Shown: one piece after another, positions 40,334 through 50,170 of the stretch
Position numbering within the stretch: the first letter of the stretch is position 1
Layout of the letters: each line of letters begins with the position of its first letter
NCBI RefSeq assembly: GCF_018613795.1
Contig: NZ_JAGGPN010000022.1
Location: forward strand, 34,083 to 98,082
Source of the DNA: Arthrobacter sp. ISL-65
GTDB lineage: Bacteria > Actinomycetota > Actinomycetes > Actinomycetales > Micrococcaceae
Length of the DNA: 64,000 bases
Direction of reading: 5' to 3'
Program-made: the position numbers and the translations under genes
The notes under the pieces: generated by a model
Database searches by the model: none
What the model was told of the DNA's origin: nothing
What the model saw: the letters and a program-made list of their open reading frames with translations, nothing else

Positions 40334-41365
40334 ATGCGTATCGGTTTGATTGCGGGGCCTTGGTATCCGATTCCCCCGGCTGGGTACGGAGGCATCGAAC
40401 TGGTGGTCGACGCCCTGGCCAGAGGCTTCACGCGGGCGGGCCATGAGGTGTTGCTTGCCGCCGCCGCGGACAGCACCTGCCCGGTGGATCGGCTCCCCGG
40501 GATGCGTTCCTCCGAACCCGACCTCGTTGGATTCACCTCCTCGGAACTCAGCCACGTCATCAGCGCGTATGCCGGGATGGACGGCATGGTGGATCTGGTC
40601 CATGACCACACCCTTGCCGGCCCGCTCTACCGCGGCCGTCCCGAGGGGCTGCCGGTGGTGACCACAATCCACAGCGACCTGAGTCCCTCCTTCGCCGCCG
40701 TCTATGGCGCAGCAGCCCGGGACACAACCCTGATCGCCATCTCCAAGAGCCAGGTCAGCAGCGCGCTGGCAGACCGGGTCGCGGCCATCATCCCCCATGG
40801 CATGGAGGTGGCCGCCGTTCCGGTGGGGCACGGGCAGGGCGGCTACGCGTGTTTCCTTGGCCGGATGTGCCCCGACAAAGGCGTCGTCGAGGCCATCAGG
40901 GTGGCCCAACTCGCCGGAATTCCGCTCCGGATCGCCGCGAAGATGCGGGAACCGGCCGAAGTGCAGTACTACCACGACGTGGTGGAGCCGCTGGAGGGCC
41001 CGGACGTGGAGTTCCTGGGCGAGGTGGGCGGCGCGGAGAAATACAAACTGCTCGGGGAAGCCATCGCCCTGCTCAATCCCATCCAGTGGATGGAACCGTT
41101 CGGGCTGGTGATGATCGAGGCGATGGCCACCGGCACACCGGTCGTGGCCACACCGATGGGCTCGGCGCCCGAGATTGTTGACGACGGCGTCAGTGGCTAC
41201 CTGGCTGAGGCTCCGGAGGACCTGGCCCGCCTCGTGGTGCGCGCGGCGGACCTGGACCGCAGGACGGTCCGGACCCAGGCCGAAGAGCGTTTCAGCACCG
41301 AGCGCATGGTGGACGACCATCTGGCCCTCTACGCACGGCTGACCGGTGTGACCTCCGCCCGGTAA
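40334..41365 (+). CDS. Glycosyltransferase family 4
   Basis: A 343-residue GT-B retaining glycosyltransferase. The N-terminal half begins MRIGLIAGPWYPIPPAGYGGIE. The C-terminal half has the donor-binding motif WMEPFGLVMIEAMATGTPVV with the E-x7-E pair and GSAPEIVDDGVSGYL. The acceptor and donor are unknown. The ATG is chosen over upstream candidates because it follows AAGGGAGCTGCGG. Its position next to a debranching-type glycosidase suggests a linked glucan or glycoside pathway. No membrane helix is apparent. Confidence 0.88.
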   Translation: MRIGLIAGPWYPIPPAGYGGIELVVDALARGFTRAGHEVLLAAAADSTCPVDRLPGMRSSEPDLVGFTSSELSHVISAYAGMDGMVDLVHDHTLAGPLYRGRPEGLPVVTTIHSDLSPSFAAVYGAAARDTTLIAISKSQVSSALADRVAAIIPHGMEVAAVPVGHGQGGYACFLGRMCPDKGVVEAIRVAQLAGIPLRIAAKMREPAEVQYYHDVVEPLEGPDVEFLGEVGGAEKYKLLGEAIALLNPIQWMEPFGLVMIEAMATGTPVVATPMGSAPEIVDDGVSGYLAEAPEDLARLVVRAADLDRRTVRTQAEERFSTERMVDDHLALYARLTGVTSAR

Positions 41366-41399
41366 GCACTCCCGCGCGGTCGTCACTTCCGAAAGGTAG

Positions 41400-44129
41400 T
41401 CACTTCCGGGACTTGGTCCGTGCCGTCGCCGTCGCGGTCCAGGGGTCCTCGGGCCAGGGGTGCTTCGGATAGCGGCCCCGCATCTCGGCGCGGACCTGTG
41501 CGTAGGGCCCCGACCAGAAGGAGGCGAGGTCGTCTGTCACGGCCAGCGGCCGCCGGGCCGGCGACAGCAGATGGAATTGCACCGCCACCCGTCCGCCGGC
41601 GAGCCGCGGCGTCCGGTCCCAGCCGAAGCATTCCTGGAGCTTGACGGCGACTACCGGCCTGCCGCCGTCGTCCCCGGCCGCAGGATAGTCAATCCGGACG
41701 CGGGAGCCGCTGGGCACCTCCAGGAACTCCGGGGCGAGCTCGCCGAGCCGGGCGGCGTCGGGCCACGGCAGCAGCCGCCGCAGAGGATCCGTCAGGTCAA
41801 TGCCGGAGGTAGCGGCACCACCGGCCAGCGCTTCCAGCTCCGGACCGAGCCAGTCGCCGAGTCGGGACAGTAAGGCCTGCTCGGACATGTCCGGCCAGGG
41901 TTCGCCCAGTTCGCGGTGCAGCAGGGCGAGACGGCGGCGCAGTCCGTCGGCCGCCGTCGACCATCCGATGGCTCCCAGCCCCTGTTCCTCCAGCGCCCGG
42001 GCTACGGCGGCGCGCGCCTCCCCCGCGGAAGCCCGCACGGGCGTGGAGGAGAGCGAGATGGCGCCCAGCCGCCGCTCCCGGCGGGCCGTCACCCGGCCCT
42101 GGCTGAACGTTGCCTCGACCGAATCGAGCAGCAGGTGCGCTGCTGCGGCCTCGGCTGTGTCTGTTGTCAGCGGTGCGGCAGAGCGGATCACCGCCCCGGT
42201 CCCGGCGGCGTCCCGCCCGTCCGCCCGCGCAACCTCGGCCACCGCCAGCCATTCGTGCCCCGCAAGGGGGCTGCCGGCGGGAAGGCCGGCCCGGGTGCCG
42301 GAGGTCAGCAGGTAACGCTCCGGCCCGTCCCCGGGGACCCGGCGGGCTACCCGGTCCGGGAACGCCAGGGCCACGACCAGACCGATCTGTTCGGCGGTTC
42401 CCGCCGGCACGGCGACGGAGGGAAGCCCGACGCCGGTCGGTGCCTGGCGTGCCATGGTGTCCAGCCGACGCGCCTCCTCGGCCCAGCGTTTGGAGGCGGG
42501 GTCCGTGCCGGAGCGAAGCGCCGACACCAGCCGGGGCAGGTCCGCTCCATTTGCGCGCTGGTCCCCTGCGACGGCGGCCACCACCTCAGCGGCGGTTCCG
42601 TAACCTTTAGTTCCGGAACCAGCGCGGCCGGCCGAACCTCCGCCCAGCAGCGCCGACCCGACCAGGAGGGCACGTCCCAGGCGCGGATCGGCCGGGATGC
42701 GGGCAAGGGCTTTGCCCAGCTCAGTGGCCAGCCCGTCGTCCGCCACGGCGCCAAGCTCGCGCAGCACCTCGGCGGCGTCACCCATCGCCCCCTGCGGCGG
42801 GGCGTCCGGAAGTGCCAGCCCACGGCCGCCCGGTGAACCCCAGCACGCGAGGATCAGGGCGGCACCCGTCAGGTCCGACACGGCGATCTCAGGCGTCTGG
42901 TGCGCGGGCGCAGCGCCGAGGGTCTTCTGGTCATAGCAGCGGACCACCTTCCCCGGCCCCTGCCGCGCTGCACGTCCGGCGCGCTGCTGGGCCGAGGCCC
43001 GGGAGCAGGAGACGGTGACCAGGCCGGTCATGCCGCGGCCGGCGTCACGGCGCGGTTCCCGCGACAGGCCGGCGTCGACCACCAGCCGGACGCCGGGCAC
43101 CGTCAGCGACGACTCGGCGAGTCCCGTGGACACGATGATCCGGGCGGGATCCCCCGGCTGGCGCCCGGACACGGCACGGTCCTGGGCGGCGGGGCTGACT
43201 TGGCCGTGCAGTTCCAGGATTTCGACGCCGGGACCCACCCGGCTGCGGAGCCGGCCAGCCACATACGACACCTCCCAGGCGCCCGGCAGGAACACCAGGG
43301 CGTCGGTGCCGGCGTCCGAGGCAAGGGCTTCCGCGTAGCTCCCCGCGGCGGTGCCCGCCACATGGTCCAGGAAAGCGCGCGTCACGCCTCGGCTGTCCAG
43401 CCGCGCCACCGGGGCGGGGGCCCATGCCGTTTCCAGCGGGTGCAGCGCGGAGGGGCAGTCGACAATGGGAGCCGGCCCGCCGCCGTCGGCCTCTTCGATT
43501 CGCTCTCCGCCGGGATCCGCGCCGAGCAAGGCCGCGAACCGTGGCGCGTCGAGGGTGGCGGACATGGCGACGAGCATGAGGTCGCCGCGCAGCTGGCGCA
43601 CCTCGGCGAGCAGGCCCAGCAGCAGATCGGTGTCCAGGCCGCGTTCGTGCACCTCATCGAGGATCACGGCGGCAGTGCCGTCCAGGCCAGGGTCAGCCAG
43701 CAGGCGGCGCAGCAGGATGCCGGGGGTCACGAACTCGATCAGGGTGCCGGGACCAGCCTGCCGTTCGCCGCGGACGGTGTACCCCACCCTGTCCCCCAGC
43801 TTCGTCCCGTCAAGGGCTGCCAGCCGCCGCGCGGCCGAGCGGGCGGCGACCCGGCGCGGCTGGGTCACCACGATGCGAGCGAGCCCATCCCCGGCGGCTG
43901 CCTGTGCCAGGAGGTTGGCAACCAGCGGTGGCACCAGTGTCGTTTTGCCGGTACCGGGCGGGGCCTGGACCACCGCGGCTCCGCCGGCGCCCTGCCTTCC
44001 CAGTACACCGGCCAGCTCCCCCAGCGACTCCGCAAAGACCAGGCCGGAACCGATGGCCTGCAGGTCGAACGGGGCGGAAGGTGCCAGGGCGTCCTGTGGG
44101 GCATCTTGCGGGAGGGGTGCGGAAGTCAC
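41400..44129 (-). CDS. hrpB: ATP-dependent helicase HrpB
   Basis: A 909-residue DEAH/DExH helicase of the HrpB family. The P-loop is QAPPGTGKTTLVPPL and the Walker B box is DEVH (VILDEVHERGLDTDLLLG). Later motifs are SATLD, STGLAESSLTVPGVRLVVDAG and QQRAGRAARQGPGKVVRCYD. The C-terminal HrpB domain ends with WPEDPWTATATARTKSRK. The cellular role of HrpB is unclear in most bacteria. The GTG start is inferred from the onset of homology; it is six bases after CACAAT, a near match to the leaderless box. A 10-base sequence at its 3' end (41399-41408) is repeated 17 bases further downstream. Confidence 0.92.
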   Translation of the reverse strand: MTSAPLPQDAPQDALAPSAPFDLQAIGSGLVFAESLGELAGVLGRQGAGGAAVVQAPPGTGKTTLVPPLVANLLAQAAAGDGLARIVVTQPRRVAARSAARRLAALDGTKLGDRVGYTVRGERQAGPGTLIEFVTPGILLRRLLADPGLDGTAAVILDEVHERGLDTDLLLGLLAEVRQLRGDLMLVAMSATLDAPRFAALLGADPGGERIEEADGGGPAPIVDCPSALHPLETAWAPAPVARLDSRGVTRAFLDHVAGTAAGSYAEALASDAGTDALVFLPGAWEVSYVAGRLRSRVGPGVEILELHGQVSPAAQDRAVSGRQPGDPARIIVSTGLAESSLTVPGVRLVVDAGLSREPRRDAGRGMTGLVTVSCSRASAQQRAGRAARQGPGKVVRCYDQKTLGAAPAHQTPEIAVSDLTGAALILACWGSPGGRGLALPDAPPQGAMGDAAEVLRELGAVADDGLATELGKALARIPADPRLGRALLVGSALLGGGSAGRAGSGTKGYGTAAEVVAAVAGDQRANGADLPRLVSALRSGTDPASKRWAEEARRLDTMARQAPTGVGLPSVAVPAGTAEQIGLVVALAFPDRVARRVPGDGPERYLLTSGTRAGLPAGSPLAGHEWLAVAEVARADGRDAAGTGAVIRSAAPLTTDTAEAAAAHLLLDSVEATFSQGRVTARRERRLGAISLSSTPVRASAGEARAAVARALEEQGLGAIGWSTAADGLRRRLALLHRELGEPWPDMSEQALLSRLGDWLGPELEALAGGAATSGIDLTDPLRRLLPWPDAARLGELAPEFLEVPSGSRVRIDYPAAGDDGGRPVVAVKLQECFGWDRTPRLAGGRVAVQFHLLSPARRPLAVTDDLASFWSGPYAQVRAEMRGRYPKHPWPEDPWTATATARTKSRK

Positions 44130-44181
44130 TCCTCCATTGTGCCGGTGGCAGCGGCGCGACCTGACACGGGCACGTGGCTTC

Positions 44182-45932
44182 CTAGGCTGCCGTGGATGAC
44201 GACCAGTAAGGCCATGGATCAACTGGCAGTGGTGGTTCAGACCCGTCGGGTGCCTTCGGGCTCTCAACGCCATCAAGATAGTCGGGAGGTTCTGAAGGTT
44301 CAGGGCACGGGTAACGGCCCAGGCCTGAGTAGTCGTTGAAGGCGTCGAACGTATCGGGTTCGTCTGGCCGCTCCGCTGGTTCAGACCAGGTCGGTGGCAT
44401 GGCCCAGTCCGAGGGCTCTGGCCAATCCTGGCCGGGTGTTGGTTCGGGCCAGTTCTGGCCGGGTGGCAATTCCTGCCAATCCGGCAGTTCCGGCCAGTCC
44501 GCGACGTGTGGTGGTTCCGGCCAGCTGGGTGGTTCCCAGTCCTGGTACTCGGCCGGGTAGGACCTTCCCGAGGGTGAGACCCAACCAGGCGGCCTGTCCC
44601 GGGTGGCACCGACCGGTCTCCATGCCGTGGCGTGTTTCAGCCGGTGGTGTTTCGGGCAGGGCTGGCCAAGATTGCTGACGCCGGTGCCGCCGCCGCCGTC
44701 GGACCAGGCCAGGACGTGATCGGCGTCGTTGTCCAGGGAGTAGTTGTTGCAGCTCGGGAACGTGCAGCGCGCGTCGCGCAGCCGCAGCACTGGCGCATCG
44801 GCTTCGTCAGCCGGTAGCTGGTCCGTCCGATCTCCAGCGGCGCCCCGTCCCGCGGGTCGGTCAACACCCGCAGGAACGACGTCCCGCCGTCGGCGACGAG
44901 CCGGCGGGCCATGGACGGCGGAATCGGCCCATAACCATCCAGCGTCGCCGGTTCCTCCGTCAGGCCAAGCAGCGAAAACACCGGAACCGTGACCAGGACC
45001 TGCGCCGTCGGGGACCGCACACCACCAGCTGACACCTCATCGGCCGGGACGGATCCTGCGGCCGGGCCCTCAGCCCCGCTATCAACCCCGGAGTCCGCCG
45101 TGAGCAGCCATGTGGCGGCGGCATCGACCCGCAGCTGGGTCAGGGTCCGCGATTCTGTCGGGCCCTGCATGGCGCGGGCGGCGGCGGTGGTGCGGTCCCA
45201 GATCCCGGCAGCCTGATCCGCCGGCAGATACGCCGACAGCCAGGCCATGCCGTCCCGGTCCGGGACGTATTCCAGCCGCCGGTCCTTCGCACTCTTGCGG
45301 TGCCGGGTTTCGATGCTGAGCGGGTGGTGCCGTTCCCGCCAATAGCGGGCCTTGGCCCGGAACCTGGACGGTGTCAGCTCCCCGGCCGGGCAACCCCCCG
45401 CAGCCCCTGGCGCGTCCGGGTCCAGGAAATGCGCCTCAAACGCCGACACAGCCGCGGGATCCAGCCCATCGGTCTCATCGCACATGATGCGCCCGTGCTG
45501 CCAGGAGATTGTTCCTGACCCGAGCGCGGCCAGCGTCAACGGCAAATCCGTGCTCAGCCTGGCGGATTCCTCCAGAAAACGTGCCGCCGACCCTTCACTC
45601 GCGGTCAGCGCGCCCGCCACCTCCGCGGTCACGGACATCTGCAGGACGGATTGTTCCTGCACGGACGCGTCAGGCGGCGCCATCGCCTCCTCCGCCGCTG
45701 CGAAACCGGCCGCCAGGTGCACCTTCACGGCCGCAACCCGCGCTTCCATCCCTGACACCTCAGCCAGCCCGGCAAGGAAGGCCTCCGCCCGCTCCTGCAG
45801 GGGATCCGACTGATCCGGCAGCGGATCCACGCCCGCCGGGCCCGGATCAGCCGTCCTGCGCAGCTCGGCAGCCAGCGCCGCGGCAGAGGCACCAATAGCC
45901 TCCAACGCCTCCACAGCAGCTGTGCTTTCCAT
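44182..45932 (-). pseudogene. DUF222 / HNH endonuclease gene with a frameshift
   Basis: This is a DUF222 (13E12-type) protein with a C-terminal HNH nuclease domain, split by one missing base. The first frame runs from MESTAAVEALEAIGAS (ATG 45930-45932) through YRLTKPMRQ. The HNH part (LRLRDARCTFPSCNN, DNDADHVLAWSDGG, KHHRLKH) then continues in another frame from 44790. Restoring one G at 44787/44788 (CAG TGG CTG CGG) would give the family's usual RQWLRLRD joint. The unshifted frame ends at 44637. Beyond the HNH domain lies a low-complexity tail rich in W-P-E-P repeats. It may be an inactive copy or a sequencing error; such genes are often multicopy in Arthrobacter-like genomes. Confidence 0.85.
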
Positions 45933-46098
45933 ACCCACAGCATGACAGCGGGGTATGACAAAAACGCCGCACCACAGAATGACCTCCACGGCCTGATGGT
46001 CACAGACCCGACGAAATCCTGGGGCACCCTATGAAGCGCATAATGGCATCATCCACAGGCGAAAAATCACGACGGCGGCCAATGACAAGGAGGTCCGG

Positions 46099-46722
46099 AT
46101 GCTGAGGCTTCCCCGCATCACGGTTGAGGTTCCGGTGCTCGCCGTCGGAGCCAAACCCGCGGACTACGAACAGCTCGCCGCGTACACGGACGGGCTGCGC
46201 AGGCCGCAGGGCCTGCACATGACCCTGCTCCACATCGGCATGCTGGAGGACTTCGCCGCCGACGTTGCTGAATGGACGAAGGGAACCACCGATTCTGCAG
46301 CGGCCGCCGTTGCAACTGTCGACTGGCTGCGCGCGCTGCCCGTGCTGGAGGGCTTCTCCGGTACGGCCGAGCGACTGGTTCTGCTGGGCGGCGGCAGGGT
46401 GTCCGGACTCGAGGTGGACGTGCCCCAGGGCGTGCGGGACTTTCAGGTCTCCCTCGTCCATGCCCTCCACGAGCTGCTGGATGACCTGCTGGTGGACAAC
46501 CCCGATGACTTCATCCTCAGCTCCCGCGCACTCGGCTACCGGTATCCGAAGTGGCGCCCCCACGTTGCCGTGGGCAAGCCAAAGCCACAGGGGCATTCAG
46601 GGGAACGCCGTTCACGGGAAGGAGGCGGCTCCTGGGAAATCCGTCCGCTCACGGTGGAGTTCGGACCGTCGCAGATCCGGAACTGGCAGTTACTGCCGGG
46701 CTCTGGCGACAGCCTCGCTTAG
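46099..46722 (+). CDS. 2H-phosphoesterase-like protein (2'-5' RNA ligase fold)
   Basis: A 207-residue protein resembling the 2H phosphoesterase superfamily, which acts on 2',3'-cyclic phosphate or 2'-5' linkages. The first catalytic-type motif is LHMTLLHIG (His40, Thr42). The second, WRPHVAVGK, keeps His155 but has Ala157 where Ser or Thr is usual, so activity may be altered. The length is typical. The ATG follows AAGGAGGTCCGG. It is divergent from the frameshifted HNH gene. The assignment rests on the paired motifs only. Confidence 0.6.
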   Translation: MLRLPRITVEVPVLAVGAKPADYEQLAAYTDGLRRPQGLHMTLLHIGMLEDFAADVAEWTKGTTDSAAAAVATVDWLRALPVLEGFSGTAERLVLLGGGRVSGLEVDVPQGVRDFQVSLVHALHELLDDLLVDNPDDFILSSRALGYRYPKWRPHVAVGKPKPQGHSGERRSREGGGSWEIRPLTVEFGPSQIRNWQLLPGSGDSLA

Positions 46723-46787
46723 CGGCTCGCCTTACGTAATGGCTCGCTTTAGGCAGGGGCTGGCTTTCCCACGAACGACGGCGGGTC

Positions 46788-48614
46788 TCACCTCGCGGGT
46801 TTGACCACCATGGCGGAGCCTCCCCCGCGCCTGGCCGGCTCGGCCGCGGCGACCAGGCGGCCGCCGGACTTGAACTCGATGGCCGTGGCTGCGCCGATCT
46901 CCGCTGCCGAAGTGAACGCGTCACCGGACGGGGTGAACTCGTGTCCGAACGGCTTCAGCTGGTTTCCATACGCGGTGATGAATGCGGGCTCGGCCGTCAC
47001 CTTGGCCGAGTTCCGCTGCGCCGCCCGCGGAGCCGCGATGGCGTCGGAGATGCTCATCCCCAGGTCCACCCTGTTCAGAATCGTCTGCAGGACGGTGGTG
47101 ATGATCGTCGAGCCGCCGGGCGAGCCGAGGGCGAGGAACGGGTCGCCGTCCTCGAGGATGATCGTCGGGGACATCGAGGACCGAGGCCGCTTGCCGGGCT
47201 CAATCCGGTTCGGGTCCTTCGGGTCGTACACGGTGGAGAAGTCGGTCAATTCGTTGTTCAGCAGGAACCCGCGGCCGGGAACCACGATGCCTGACCCGCC
47301 GGTCTGCTCGATGGTGAGGGTGTACTCGACGACGTTGCCCCACTTGTCAGCGACGGTCAGGTTGGTGGTGGAGATGTTCTCGGTGTCCTTCTCGCTGGCC
47401 GGGGCCGCCACGGCGGCCGGGCACGCGCCGTCGTAATTCGCCACGTCACCAGGGGCCACCGGCTTCACGGCCGCCCGCTTCGGGTTGATTTCGCAGGAGC
47501 GTTCCTTGCCGAACAGCGGGTCCGTCAGGGCATTGGTGGGTACGTCGACAAAGGCCGGATCGCCCACATACTTGCCGCGGTCCGCAAAGGCGAGAGCGCT
47601 GGCTTCGAGGTAATAGTGCAGCGCGGTGGGCCTGGACATCCCGGAAAGGTCGAACGGCTCAAGGATGTTCAGCGCCTCGCCCACGGTAGTACCGCCGCTG
47701 CTCGACGGGGCCATGCCGTAGACGTCAAGGCCACGGTATTCGACGTGGGTGGGCGACTGGTTCAGGGCGCGGTACTTGGCGAGGTCCGCAGTCGTCAGGT
47801 GGCCGGCCGGGACGGGCAGCCTGGTTGTCTTGGTCTTGGGCGGCGCCTGCACAGTCGCCGCTATCTCCTTCGCGAGCGCGCCGTGGTAGAAGCCGCGTGT
47901 TCCCTTGTCCGCGAGCAGCCGGTAGGTTGCCGCGAGGTCCCGGTTCCTGAAGATACTGCCGACGGCGGGCGCGTCACCGCCGGGGAGGAAGAGCTTGCTG
48001 GTGGAGGTGAACGCCTGAAAGCGGAGCTTGTTGTCGAGTGTCTGCTGGCGGAAGGTGGCGTCCACCACGAACCCGCGGTCCGCGACGTTGATGGCCGGCT
48101 CGAGGACGTCGTCCAGGTCCTTGGTTCCCCACCGGTCCAGTGCGCGCTCCCACGTGGCCGGCGTGCCGGGCACGCCCACCGAAACGCCGCTGGTGACGAG
48201 CTCGGGGGTGAAGTTGTAGGGTTTGCCGGTCTTGGGATCGATGAAGGCATCGTGCGGCATGGCCGCGGGGGCCGTCTCGCGGCCGTCGATGGTGCTGACC
48301 CGGCCGGTGTGTGCGCTGTAGAAGAGGAAGTAGCCCCCGCCGCCGACTCCGGCGCTGTAGGGCTCTGTCACGCCGAGGGTGGCCGCAGCGGCCACCGCTG
48401 CGTCTGCAGCGTTGCCTCCCCTGCGGAGGATGTCGATGGCCGCGGCGGATGCCTCCGGGTCCACGGTGCTCACCGCGCCGCCATATCCGGTGGCGGTCGC
48501 AGTCTTTTCGGTCACCCGCTCATCAGCAAACGCGGGGCTGGCGACGGCCCCCGCCGTCACGCTCACTGCCAGGGCCGTGGTGACGGCTGCTACTCGGCTT
48601 CTTAGGTGTGGCAT
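46788..48614 (-). CDS. ggt: Gamma-glutamyltransferase, secreted
   Basis: A 608-residue gamma-glutamyltransferase/hydrolase, made as a precursor that cleaves itself before the catalytic threonine. Residues 1-30 are a signal peptide with probable cleavage after AFA. GYGGAVSTVDPEASAAAIDILRRGGNAADAAVA starts the large subunit. The autoprocessing site is ENIS-TTNLTVADKWGNVV with nucleophile Thr416. The later GKRPRSSMSPTI and GSPGGSTII match the gamma-glutamyl-binding loop. It would degrade external gamma-glutamyl compounds. Because actinobacteria use mycothiol, scavenging of glutathione or gamma-glutamyl peptides is the plausible role. The ATG follows GGGAGCGACC. Confidence 0.94.
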   Translation of the reverse strand: MPHLRSRVAAVTTALAVSVTAGAVASPAFADERVTEKTATATGYGGAVSTVDPEASAAAIDILRRGGNAADAAVAAAATLGVTEPYSAGVGGGGYFLFYSAHTGRVSTIDGRETAPAAMPHDAFIDPKTGKPYNFTPELVTSGVSVGVPGTPATWERALDRWGTKDLDDVLEPAINVADRGFVVDATFRQQTLDNKLRFQAFTSTSKLFLPGGDAPAVGSIFRNRDLAATYRLLADKGTRGFYHGALAKEIAATVQAPPKTKTTRLPVPAGHLTTADLAKYRALNQSPTHVEYRGLDVYGMAPSSSGGTTVGEALNILEPFDLSGMSRPTALHYYLEASALAFADRGKYVGDPAFVDVPTNALTDPLFGKERSCEINPKRAAVKPVAPGDVANYDGACPAAVAAPASEKDTENISTTNLTVADKWGNVVEYTLTIEQTGGSGIVVPGRGFLLNNELTDFSTVYDPKDPNRIEPGKRPRSSMSPTIILEDGDPFLALGSPGGSTIITTVLQTILNRVDLGMSISDAIAAPRAAQRNSAKVTAEPAFITAYGNQLKPFGHEFTPSGDAFTSAAEIGAATAIEFKSGGRLVAAAEPARRGGGSAMVVKPAR

Positions 48615-48732
48615 GGTCGCTCCCGGGACGGTGTACTGCGGGTTGACGGTACTGTCACGCTACTCCGCCGGGCAAGGACACTCAACGGCGAAAACATTCA
48701 CCGGCCATCGGCGGTAACGGCCGCCGTGCGCA

Positions 48733-49974
48733 TCAACGGCCGTGGGCTTCATCAGCCGCGGCGCGCTGCCGGCGGCTGGCATACAGGAACGGCACCGCCG
48801 CCAGCTGGATCACGCCGCTGAACGCCAGCGACGCCGAATAGCCGTATACGTCGGCGGCCCGCCCCAGCAGCGGCTGCACCACCACGCCGCCGCTCGAGCC
48901 CGTGAGGGAGGCGAAGCTGAGCACCGTTGCCCGTTGCCTGGAGTCGATCATGTCATTGAGGTAGGCCTGCCCCACCGGGGTCCCGACCTCGGCCACCAGC
49001 GCCCAGGCGGCCAGCAGCACCAGGGCCACCCAGAACTCACGGGTGAAGCCGAGCGCCACCAGGATCAGTGCGCTCCCGGCCCCGCTGAGAATCAGCACCG
49101 TGGTGCGTTTGCGCACCAGACGGCGGAAGCGCGGCGCCAGCCAGCCGCCGAGGACCTCGGCCCCTGCCACGATGGCTGCGGCCAAACCTGCGATAGCGTA
49201 CGCGCTGCGGTCGCCGAACAGCTCAAGCAGGTACGGCTGCAGGGCGTAGAAGACATAGATCCCGACGCCGGCCGTGAACGGCGCGGACAGCATCACGTAG
49301 CGCACGGGCGGATTTTTCAGGCCGTTCTCGATGGAGGCTGAAAGGACGGCGCGGGTTGCCTGGAGGGGATGCGCGGAGCGTTCGGGGGTGAAGCCGACAT
49401 CGTGCATGAGCCACAGGGCCACGGCGAACATGCCCAGCAGCACGCCTACTCGCAGCAGGAACGGCACACCGAGGTCGGTGGCCTGGGCAATGACGCCACC
49501 TGCCACCGACCCGATGAGCATGGCGGTGCCGGACACCATCTGGCCGCGCCCGAGTACCGTCTCCAGCGCACCGTCGTAGCCGGAAAAGTGCAGCGCGTCC
49601 ACGAGCCAGGCCTCGACGGCGCCGGAGAAGAAGGTGAAGCCCAAACCGAGCAGCACGGACACCACTGCCCACGACCAGAACGGGGCGGAAAGCTGCCACA
49701 GCAGGTAGTAGAGGAGCGTCGAGACGGCCAAGGTGGCGGTGCCGAGCAGGAAGGAAACCCGGCGCCCCCAGCCGTCGGCCACCACGCCGGTGGGCACCTC
49801 GAACAGCACCATGCCGGCGGTGAAGAAGGCGTTCGCGGCAAAGGCCTCGAGGTTGCTGAGCCCGGCATCGAGCAGGAACAGCGTGTTGATGCCCCAGATG
49901 AACGAGGCCGCAAGGGTATTGCCCAGTGTCAGCGTCAGGTAGATGCGCTGCACTTTGCGGGCCGCCGGATTCAT
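48733..49974 (-). CDS. MFS transporter
   Basis: A 413-residue MFS protein with about 12 helices. The loop 2-3 signature is VADGWGRRVSFLLG after FEVPTGV, and the start (IYLTLTLGNTLAASFIWGINTLFLLDAG) resembles drug-efflux-type or uncharacterised MFS members. A duplicated-type loop is LVRKRTTVLIL. The substrate is unknown. The start is set at MNPAARKVQ by the first helix. There is no ribosome-binding sequence. It is divergent from the second debranching-type glycosidase gene. Confidence 0.8.
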   Translation of the reverse strand: MNPAARKVQRIYLTLTLGNTLAASFIWGINTLFLLDAGLSNLEAFAANAFFTAGMVLFEVPTGVVADGWGRRVSFLLGTATLAVSTLLYYLLWQLSAPFWSWAVVSVLLGLGFTFFSGAVEAWLVDALHFSGYDGALETVLGRGQMVSGTAMLIGSVAGGVIAQATDLGVPFLLRVGVLLGMFAVALWLMHDVGFTPERSAHPLQATRAVLSASIENGLKNPPVRYVMLSAPFTAGVGIYVFYALQPYLLELFGDRSAYAIAGLAAAIVAGAEVLGGWLAPRFRRLVRKRTTVLILSGAGSALILVALGFTREFWVALVLLAAWALVAEVGTPVGQAYLNDMIDSRQRATVLSFASLTGSSGGVVVQPLLGRAADVYGYSASLAFSGVIQLAAVPFLYASRRQRAAADEAHGR

Positions 49975-50170
49975 AGCCTCACTGTCCGTCCCGGCGCGAA
50001 GTTGGGGCACGAGCCCATTCTCGTCGTCTTGACCGGCGCCCGCCAGAGACCCTTTTATCGGCAGGCGTTCGAGCGTAGCGTCGTGCCCAACGGAGGATGG
50101 CGGCGACCAATAGTGCGGCTCCGGTCCGCACAGCGCCGGCCTCCCTCCTGAGCCGTTGAAGGAGGCGGGA

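Noticed and set aside
44130..44609. N-terminal extension of hrpB into the HNH region
   Set aside because: The frame is open only because the low-complexity repeat tail of the HNH gene reads through. HrpB homology begins near the GTG at 44129.
49975..49992. GACAGT as -10 of two MFS genes
   Set aside because: The same hexamer lies six bases before both MFS starts (14647-16017 and 48733-49974), but it lacks the TA start of the box. It is kept only as a near match.
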